From contig CAIKMZ010000128.1 of assembly GCA_903828665.1 (NCBI GenBank), positions 1 to 36,445 of the forward strand: a stretch of 36,445 bases of DNA. The letters are read 5' to 3'. Positions 30,208 to 36,445 of the stretch are shown in pieces (within the stretch, counting starts at the first letter, position 1; each line of letters starts with the position of its first letter). The notes under the pieces were generated by a model. The model searched no databases. It was not told where the DNA came from and was given only the letters and a program-made list of their open reading frames with translations. The DNA is from an uncultured beta proteobacterium. GTDB taxonomy: Bacteria > Pseudomonadota > Gammaproteobacteria > Burkholderiales > Burkholderiaceae_C. Position numbers and translations under genes: made by a program.

Positions 30208-31383
30208 TCAACGTTCCATGATGGCGGCGCGACTGTTGTACCAGTTCATCAGCAGCGCGGTGGAAAGCGATGTCGTGAGATAGACCAGCATCACGATGGC
30301 GATGCACTCCACGGCGCGCCCGGTCTGGTTCAACGCGGTGTTGGCAATCGAGACCACATCCGGATACCCGATGGCCACGGCCAGGGACGAGTTCTTGGTG
30401 AGGTTCAGATACTGGTTCGTCATGGGCGGAATGATCACGCGCAGGGCCTGGGGCAGGCGCACCAGGCGCATGGTTTGACCCGGATCCAGGCCCAGTGCGG
30501 CCGCAGCCTCGCTTTGACCGCGCGCCACCGACTGGATGCCAGAACGCACCACTTCTGCCACAAAGGCTGCGGTGAATATGGTCAATCCAAGAAGGACCGA
30601 CAGAAACTCGGGTGTCAGCGAGCCGCCATTTTCAATGGCAAACTCGCCCTTGATTGGATATTCAAATGCGGTTTGCGCGCCGCCCGCAACCCAACCGATC
30701 AGGCTGACGGCCAGACAAATCGCCACCGGAACCCAGAACATACTCCTGAGCTTGCCAGTGGCTTCAAATTGCCTGAAAGCCCATTTGCGGTAGATCACGG
30801 CAATGATGGCGCCCGCCACCAAGCCCACTGCGGCCCAGAACTGTCCGCTGGCCCAGATCGGAATCGGAAAGCTCAAACCACCCTTGCTGAGGTAGACGGG
30901 ACCGACCTTCCAGGCATCTGCCGCCGCGGGCAGCAGTTCGGTAAACATCAGGTACCACATCAGCAATTGCAGCAGCACCGGGATATTGCGGAAACATTCC
31001 ACATAGGCGTAGCACAGTCCGCGTACCAGGGCGTTGCGCGAGAACCGGCCCACGCCCAAAAGCGTACCCAGGATCGTGGTCAGAATGATGCCCATCAGGG
31101 CGACGCGCAAAGTATTGCTCAAGCCCACCAGAAACGCCTGCCAGTAGGGTTGCGACGAATCGAACGGATAAAGGCTCTCGCCAATATCGAAGCCGGCCGG
31201 GCCGGTCAGGAAGTCGAATCCGCTCTGGATGCCGCGGATCTTCATGTTGTACAGCGTGTTGTGCGCGAGAAACCAGACGACGGCAACAATCAGTCCGATC
31301 GCAATCACCTGATAGATCAGGCCTCGGAACGCCTGACTGCGCCAGGACCAGCTTTTCTTTTTTGGTGGAGGCTTGGGTGACAT
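30208..31383 (-). CDS. aapQ: Amino acid ABC transporter permease AapQ-like
   Basis: This 391-residue permease partners AapM in the membrane. After a basic N-terminus (PPPKKKSWSWRSQAFRGL) there is a first membrane helix (YQVIAIGLIVAVVWFLAHNTL). Then come VGLSNTLRVALMGIILTTILGTLLGVGR, ECFRNIPVLLQLLMWY and a long middle segment characteristic of AapQ, with the EAA loop EVVRSGIQSVARGQSEAAAALGL near residue 300. GGGAAG precedes the ATG at moderate distance. It is separated from aapJ by 115 bp containing a strong terminator-like hairpin. Confidence 0.93.
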   Translation of the reverse strand: MSPKPPPKKKSWSWRSQAFRGLIYQVIAIGLIVAVVWFLAHNTLYNMKIRGIQSGFDFLTGPAGFDIGESLYPFDSSQPYWQAFLVGLSNTLRVALMGIILTTILGTLLGVGRFSRNALVRGLCYAYVECFRNIPVLLQLLMWYLMFTELLPAAADAWKVGPVYLSKGGLSFPIPIWASGQFWAAVGLVAGAIIAVIYRKWAFRQFEATGKLRSMFWVPVAICLAVSLIGWVAGGAQTAFEYPIKGEFAIENGGSLTPEFLSVLLGLTIFTAAFVAEVVRSGIQSVARGQSEAAAALGLDPGQTMRLVRLPQALRVIIPPMTNQYLNLTKNSSLAVAIGYPDVVSIANTALNQTGRAVECIAIVMLVYLTTSLSTALLMNWYNSRAAIMER

Positions 31384-31439
31384 GGTTGGGCACTTCCCGG
31401 GAGGGGCGATGTGAATCAGAAGGGATCAGGTTGTGGGTC

Positions 31440-31478
31440 AAAAAAAGCTGCCGGTACAAGCAGGATGTACCGGCAGCT
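31440..31478 (-). terminator. Intrinsic terminator/attenuator between aapJ and aapQ
   Basis: AGCTGCCGGTACA at 31446-31458 and TGTACCGGCAGCT at 31466-31478 form a perfect 13-bp stem with a 7-base loop. On the minus strand the stem runs straight into a T-tract (complement of the A-run at 31440-31446). It lies just after aapJ and ahead of aapQ, so partial termination would give more binding protein than permease, as in many ABC importers. Confidence 0.85.
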
Positions 31479-31498
31479 GTGGTGACCTCAGCTTTGGA

Positions 31499-32533
31499 TC
31501 AGCGGACCGGGTAGGCGTACATCAGTCCGCCCTTGTTCCACTGGTTGTTCAGACCACGTGGCAGGCCGAGCGGCGAATTCGGGCCGACGTTGCGCTCAAA
31601 ACTTTCACCGTAGTTGCCGACGGCCTTGATCGCGCGCGCCAGCCATTCCTTGTCCAGTCCCAGCAGTTTGCCCGTGTCTTCATTGCCACCGCCCAACAGA
31701 CGCTGCACCACGGGGTCGGTACTGGCCTTCATCTTGTCCACGTTGGCTTGGGTGATGCCATATTCCTCGGCTTCGATCAGGCCGTACTGGACCCACTTGA
31801 CGATGGCAAACCATTCGTCATCGCCGCGGCGCACCATCGGGCCTAGGGGCTCCTTGGAAATCAGCTCAGGCAGGATGATGTGTTCTTTGGGATCCTTGGC
31901 AACCTTGGCACGGGTCGATGAAAGCCCTGACGCATCGGTCGTATAAGCGACGCAGCGACCGGTAAAGTAGGCGTTCTCGGCAGCTTCCAGTTTTTCAAAC
32001 ACGACGGGCTTGATGTTCAGGCCATTGGCCTTGGAGTAATCGGTCAAGTTCTTTTCGGTCGTGGTGCCTGATTGCACGCAAACCGTTTGTCCCTTGAGCT
32101 GCTTGGCGCTCTTGATCTTGCTCTTGACCGTCACCATGAAGCCCTGGCCGTCATAGTAGTTCGGTACCGTGATGCTCAGCCCGAGCGAGGCATCGCGAGT
32201 CAGCGTGAACGTCGTGTTGCGCGGCAGCACGTCGACTTCACCCGATTGCAGCGCGGTGAAGCGTTGCTGGGCGTTGAGTGGCACATACTTGACCTTTTCC
32301 GGATCGCTCAGCACGCTGGCTGCCAGTGCACGGCAGACATCGACGTCAATGCCCGACCATTTGCCGGCAGAATCGGCGGCGGCAAAGCCGGCCAGGCCCG
32401 TGTTCACACCGCAAACCAGTTGACCGCGCGCCTTGATACCGTCCAGCGTCTTGCCCGCGTGGGCCGGGGCGGCCATCACGGCACCCAAAGCAGCCACGAT
32501 GGTTGCCATGATCTTCAGTTTACTCACATGCAT
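31499..32533 (-). CDS. aapJ: Periplasmic amino acid-binding protein AapJ-like
   Basis: This substrate-binding protein captures amino acids in the periplasm for AapQMP. The start is ATG 32533 (MHVSKLKIMATIVAALG), with GGAGAAA 6 nt upstream; the frame is open to 32620 but those residues are not signal-peptide-like. The product is 344 residues with a signal peptide of ~26 residues ending A-P-A-H-A. The mature protein has GVNTGLAGFAAADSAGKWSGIDVDVCRALA, then LPRNTTFTLTRDASLG and QTVCVQSGTTTEKNL, all characteristic of the AapJ/BztA class. The C-terminus NQWNKGGLMYAYPVR also fits this class. Confidence 0.95.
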   Translation of the reverse strand: MHVSKLKIMATIVAALGAVMAAPAHAGKTLDGIKARGQLVCGVNTGLAGFAAADSAGKWSGIDVDVCRALAASVLSDPEKVKYVPLNAQQRFTALQSGEVDVLPRNTTFTLTRDASLGLSITVPNYYDGQGFMVTVKSKIKSAKQLKGQTVCVQSGTTTEKNLTDYSKANGLNIKPVVFEKLEAAENAYFTGRCVAYTTDASGLSSTRAKVAKDPKEHIILPELISKEPLGPMVRRGDDEWFAIVKWVQYGLIEAEEYGITQANVDKMKASTDPVVQRLLGGGNEDTGKLLGLDKEWLARAIKAVGNYGESFERNVGPNSPLGLPRGLNNQWNKGGLMYAYPVR

Positions 32534-32850
32534 TTGCGTTTCTCCAGTTGAAAAATTTGGTAAAGCCCCGACAGCCTGAGCGGCCGACAGGCTCCCCCGA
32601 GACATGAACTCTAACAGCACGGCCGTTGTTCAGGAATCGGGGTTTACTCTTGTGATTACCGCCGACAGGGCTTGATGCGGATATGGAGCACGATTCATGC
32701 CACTGCCGGGTGTCCACAACGGTGCGTCCTACCCACGCCGCGGTCCCGACCGTGACATGCTTCGCTTTCCATCACCTGCCATGGCCATTATCCTTGCGTC
32801 CCGCCGCCCGCCAGACGGGTATTTGCAATCAATCAGGAAGATCTTGCGCC
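32534..32850. promoter_or_regulatory. Divergent leader region of aapJ and the acyl-CoA ligase
   Basis: This 317-bp gap has no convincing gene. A frame in step with the ligase is open through 32683-32850, but its residues (His/Cys/Pro-rich) do not resemble a ligase N-terminus and there is no ribosome binding site before 32683. On the aapJ side AGCCTG at 32573-32578 and CAGGCT at 32588-32593 form a 6-bp inverted repeat 40-60 nt before the ATG, a possible leader hairpin or operator. I cannot name a good -35/-10 pair with confidence. Confidence 0.4.
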
Positions 32851-34584
32851 ATGCCGTCATCTGTCACTTCCCCCGGTGCCGTGGTCCATCCGGGTGTCCG
32901 GCCGCACTACCGTTTCTGGCCGGCGCGCCTGCCCCATGCCATCAACGTGCCGGCCACCTCCTTGTGGGACAACCTGGAGACCAGCGCCCGGCGTTACCCG
33001 GAGAAGGCCGCGCTCGTCTTTCTTGGCCACATCATCAGCTATGCCGAACTGCTGCGCCAGGCGCAAACGCTGGCAGGATTTCTGCAGACGCTGGGGGTCG
33101 GGAAGGGCGACCGGGTGCTACTCAACATGCAGAACTGCCCGCAACTGGTGATCGCCCATTTTGCGATTCTGCGGGCCAACGCGGTGGTGGTTCCGGTCAA
33201 TCCGATGAACCGCGCCGAAGAGCTCAAACACTACATCCTCGATCCGGACGCCAGGGTGGCGATCACGACTTCAGATCTGGCCGCTGAACTGGCGCGCGCC
33301 AGCGATGCGCTGGCGCCCAAGCAGCGGCTGGCGCATCTGCTGGTCACGCATTTCACCGACGCTTTCGGTGCCGAAGCCGCGGCAGTAGCGGGTGAGTCGC
33401 CGCCCCCCGCCTGGGCCGAGTGGTTGGGCGCACGCCACGCGCTGCCGGCCCTGCAGGACGGCGTGGTGCATGCCTGGGAGGATGCGATGCACGGCACAGC
33501 AGAGCCGCCGGCGCTGGCGGTTGGGGCGGACGATCTGGCGATACTGCCCTACACCAGCGGCACGACCGGACTGCCCAAGGGGTGCATGCACACGCACGCG
33601 AGCATCATGCACAACGCCATCGCCAGCAGCCTGTGGGGCAACGGCTGTGCGGAAAATGTGGTGCTGGTGGTGGTGCCCATGTTTCATATCACCGGCATGG
33701 TGAGCCTGATGCACACCAGCATCCGCGGCGGCGCCACGCTGATCCTGATGCCGCGCTGGGAGCGAGAACTGGCTGGGCGATTGATCTCGACCTGGAAGGT
33801 CACGCACTGGACCAATATCCCGACCATGGTGATCGATCTGATGGGCAGTCCGAATTTCGCGCATTTCGATCTTTCCAGCCTGGTCTACATCGGCGGCGGC
33901 GGCGCCGCCATGCCGCAGGCGGTGGCGCAGCGCCTGCTCGACCAGTTTGGCCTGCGCTACGTCGAGGGCTATGGATTGACCGAGACGGCAGCACCTTCGC
34001 ACAGCAACCCGGTCGATGCGCCCAAACAGCAGTGCCTGGGTATTCCGTTTATGAGCACTGATGCGCGCGTGATAGATCCGGATACGTTGCTGGAGGTGCC
34101 GATTGGCGCACAGGGGGAAATCATCATCCACGGACCGGAAGTGTTCCGCGGGTACTGGAAGCGGCCCGAGGCGACCGAAGCGGCTTTCATCGAACTGGAA
34201 GGAAAGCGCTTTTTCCGCTCCGGCGATCTGGGCCATGTCGATGCCGATGGCTATTTCTTCCTGACGGATCGGCTCAAGCGCATGATCAACGCGTCGGGCT
34301 TCAAGGTCTGGCCCGCCGAGGTCGAGGCGTTGATGTTCGCCCATCCCGCAGTGCAGGAAGCCTGCGTGATTTCGACCAGGGACAGTTACCGCGGAGAATC
34401 GGTCAAGGCCGTGATCGTGCTGCGCCCCGCGCATCGGGATACGGTAAGCGAGCAGGACATCATCGACTGGTGTCGCGACAATATGGCGGTGTACAAATGC
34501 CCGCGCGTGGTGCAGTTTGTCGACGCCTTGCCCAAGAGTGGTGCCGGCAAGGTGATGTGGCGAATCCTGCAGGAGGCAGAATAG
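32851..34584 (+). CDS. Acyl-CoA ligase (AMP-forming fatty acid-CoA synthetase family)
   Basis: This 577-residue ANL-superfamily adenylating enzyme would activate a fatty or aromatic acid to its CoA thioester through an acyl-AMP. Motifs are: P-loop YTSGTTGLPKGCMHTH, adenine-binding YVEGYGLTETAA, the SGDLGHVDADGYFFLTDRLKRMINASGFKVWPAEVE hinge region in pieces, and the final catalytic lysine in PKSGAGKVMWR. The start is ATG 32851 (MPSSVTSPG) with AGGAAGA upstream; the open frame further upstream is not family-like. The chain-length specificity is not readable. It is followed by a serine hydrolase 87 bp downstream on the same strand, possibly co-transcribed. Confidence 0.93.
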   Translation: MPSSVTSPGAVVHPGVRPHYRFWPARLPHAINVPATSLWDNLETSARRYPEKAALVFLGHIISYAELLRQAQTLAGFLQTLGVGKGDRVLLNMQNCPQLVIAHFAILRANAVVVPVNPMNRAEELKHYILDPDARVAITTSDLAAELARASDALAPKQRLAHLLVTHFTDAFGAEAAAVAGESPPPAWAEWLGARHALPALQDGVVHAWEDAMHGTAEPPALAVGADDLAILPYTSGTTGLPKGCMHTHASIMHNAIASSLWGNGCAENVVLVVVPMFHITGMVSLMHTSIRGGATLILMPRWERELAGRLISTWKVTHWTNIPTMVIDLMGSPNFAHFDLSSLVYIGGGGAAMPQAVAQRLLDQFGLRYVEGYGLTETAAPSHSNPVDAPKQQCLGIPFMSTDARVIDPDTLLEVPIGAQGEIIIHGPEVFRGYWKRPEATEAAFIELEGKRFFRSGDLGHVDADGYFFLTDRLKRMINASGFKVWPAEVEALMFAHPAVQEACVISTRDSYRGESVKAVIVLRPAHRDTVSEQDIIDWCRDNMAVYKCPRVVQFVDALPKSGAGKVMWRILQEAE

Positions 34585-34671
34585 CCCCGGGGTCGACTGA
34601 TCCCGGCGTGTCCCAGAACCGATTTCTTTGGAGGTCCGTACGTTGAATATTTCCATCCAGGGGGCGTCGTC

Positions 34672-35898
34672 ATGAGCCCGGCGCGCGCGCGCGCCAATCC
34701 GTCGAAGTTGGCGTTGCCGGCGGCGTCGCCCGAGAGCGTGGGCTTGTGTCCGCAGCGCACACAACGCCTCATGGACGTGTTGCAAACCGAGGTCGAGCGT
34801 CAGCGCCTGCCCGGGGCGGTGGCCCTGATTGCGCGCCACGGCAAGCTGGCCTTGTTCGAATCCCTGGGTGCGCTCGATCCGGCGCTGGGCACGCCGATGA
34901 CGCGTGACGCCATCTTCCGGATCTATTCGATGACCAAGCCGATCGTGTCGGTGGCGGCCATGATGCTGATGGAGCAGGGCCGGCTGCTGCTCAGCGACCC
35001 GGTCGCCAAGTACCTGCCCGAGTACGCGGCACAGAACGTAGCCGGTGTGGCCGATGGTTCGGTGCAGTTGCGCGCCGTGCGGCAGCAGGCGACGATCCAG
35101 GACCTGTTGCGCCATACCGCCGGTTTCACCTATGAGTTCATGGGCAGTTCAGTCGTCCAGCGGCAATACGCGCAGGCCCGGATCGGAAGTCGTTCCCGCA
35201 GCAATGTCGATTTTTCGCATGTGCTGGCGGGTTTGCCCCTGATGTTCGAGCCTGGCAGCATGTGGGAATATGGCCGTGCCACCGATGTGCTGGGGCGTGT
35301 GATCGAAGTGGCCTGCGGGCAGACGCTCGGTGCGTATCTGCAGACGCAGATATTCCAGCCCTTGGGCATGATCGATACCGGGTTTTCAGTGCCGGAGCGC
35401 GAGCATGGCCGCATCGCCGAACCGTTTGCACGCGACCCCGAAGGCGGCCTGCAAATGCGCATGATAGACGTGCGCGAGGTCCCTGTCATGGAGTCGGGCG
35501 GCGGCGGACTGGCTTCGACGGCAAACGATTACGCGCGCTTTCTGCAGTTCATGCTCAACCGCGGCGAGCTCGACGGCGTGCGCCTGCTCGGGCCGCGCAC
35601 GGTCGACTTCATGACGGCTGATCACCTGGGCGAAGTCCCGGTCAACGGCGGTGCATCGCGCGTGCTGTTGCCGCTCGGACACGGCTTCGGACTCGGTTTC
35701 GCGGTGCGCAAGGAGCGCGGCGTGGCGCCGGTGCCGGGCTCGGTCGGGACCTATTTTTGGGGCGGCATGGCCGGCACGACCTTCTTTGTCGATCCGGCCG
35801 AAGACCTGTTCGCCTGCCTGATGCTGCAGGCGCCCAACCAGCGCGAGTACTACCGGATGCTGCTTCGTGATCTGGTGTACGCCACGCTGATGGATTGA
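34672..35898 (+). CDS. Serine hydrolase, class C beta-lactamase-like/esterase
   Basis: This 408-residue serine hydrolase of the beta-lactamase/transpeptidase-like fold (family VIII esterase-like) has nucleophile S86 in S86-M-T-K89, the SxxK motif, and the general-base Tyr in W-E-Y-G-R-A-T-D (~Y199). WGGMAGTTFFVDP near residue 362 stands in place of KTG. No signal peptide is seen, so a cytoplasmic esterase is more likely than a periplasmic beta-lactamase. The ATG overlaps the TGA of a 10-codon frame that starts at TTG 34643 and has GGAGG (34630-34634) 8 nt upstream; this could be a leader that couples translation. The neighbour acyl-CoA ligase suggests a role with acyl esters, but that is inference. 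Confidence 0.9.
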   Translation: MSPARARANPSKLALPAASPESVGLCPQRTQRLMDVLQTEVERQRLPGAVALIARHGKLALFESLGALDPALGTPMTRDAIFRIYSMTKPIVSVAAMMLMEQGRLLLSDPVAKYLPEYAAQNVAGVADGSVQLRAVRQQATIQDLLRHTAGFTYEFMGSSVVQRQYAQARIGSRSRSNVDFSHVLAGLPLMFEPGSMWEYGRATDVLGRVIEVACGQTLGAYLQTQIFQPLGMIDTGFSVPEREHGRIAEPFARDPEGGLQMRMIDVREVPVMESGGGGLASTANDYARFLQFMLNRGELDGVRLLGPRTVDFMTADHLGEVPVNGGASRVLLPLGHGFGLGFAVRKERGVAPVPGSVGTYFWGGMAGTTFFVDPAEDLFACLMLQAPNQREYYRMLLRDLVYATLMD

Positions 35899-35900
35899 CG

Positions 35901-35919
35901 CGCCTGCTGCAAGCAGGCG
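35901..35919. terminator. Hairpin between convergent serine hydrolase and rpoD
   Basis: CGCCTGCT at 35901-35908 pairs perfectly with AGCAGGCG at 35912-35919 around a 3-base loop, in the 34-bp gap between the two convergent stops. No T-tract follows on either side, so efficiency as a terminator is uncertain. Confidence 0.45.
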
Positions 35920-35932
35920 AGGGCGGCTCGAT

Positions 35933-36445
<513 letters not shown>

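Noticed and set aside
34672..35898. Beta-lactamase resistance gene, from SxxK
   Set aside because: There is no signal peptide and the C-terminal motif is WGGMAGT rather than KTG, which fits family VIII-type esterases better.

Overview
The window is a high-GC chromosomal segment of a betaproteobacterium, most likely order Burkholderiales (family not resolved; Oxalobacteraceae or Comamonadaceae would fit). The evidence is the homodimeric pyruvate dehydrogenase cluster aceE-aceF-lpdA with a lipoyl domain on LpdA, the folD-prlC pair next to a PAS-kinase/FixJ-type regulator pair, quinone-dependent PyrD, RpoD, and the overall codon bias. The content is mostly core metabolism. I see no prophage, integron, CRISPR array, tRNA or rRNA.

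Layout. 1-974: a CheV-type chemotaxis gene that looks degraded, with an amber codon at codon 6, a second amber near the C-terminus and an apparent short deletion in the CheW domain. 1044-3716 (-): an APH-like/P-loop kinase fusion and an Old Yellow Enzyme. 3836-6770: an L2HGDH-like FAD oxidoreductase (+), pyrD (-) and rpiA (+). 6778-13679 (-): a compact run of histidine kinase, response regulator, folD, prlC and a secreted DUF4124/glutaredoxin protein. 13835-19889 (+): aceE, aceF and lpdA, transcribed away from the kinase. 19890-20332 (-): a frameshifted haem-motif lipoprotein. 20488-23057 (+): rmuC and an MFS transporter. 23089-25363 (-): a RhlE-type DEAD-box helicase whose tail overlaps a TIP30-like oxidoreductase. 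25618-27279 (+): ettA. 27272-32533 (-): an aapJ-aapQ-aapM-aapP amino-acid ABC transporter operon with a P1-family peptidase as its last gene. 32851-35898 (+): an acyl-CoA ligase and a serine hydrolase. 35933 to the end (-): the 3' part of rpoD.

How the genes relate. AceE, AceF and LpdA are the three subunits of pyruvate dehydrogenase; the first ~80 residues of AceF and LpdA are nearly the same lipoyl domain. The divergent kinase/regulator pair could sense a related metabolic or redox signal, but nothing in the sequence names the signal. The aap operon imports polar amino acids and carries an internal terminator after the binding-protein gene, which would raise binding protein over permease.

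The most unusual structures are not a new multi-gene system but smaller anomalies: the double-amber cheV, a REP-like GC palindrome lying in frame inside the LpdA linker, a second palindromic repeat between aceF and lpdA, the single-base frameshift in the haem lipoprotein, a 101-nt out-of-frame overlap of helicase tail and Rossmann fold, and a perfect 11-bp inverted repeat that places the same TACAAT box on both strands of a divergent intergenic region. All family assignments come from motif recognition by eye, with no database search.
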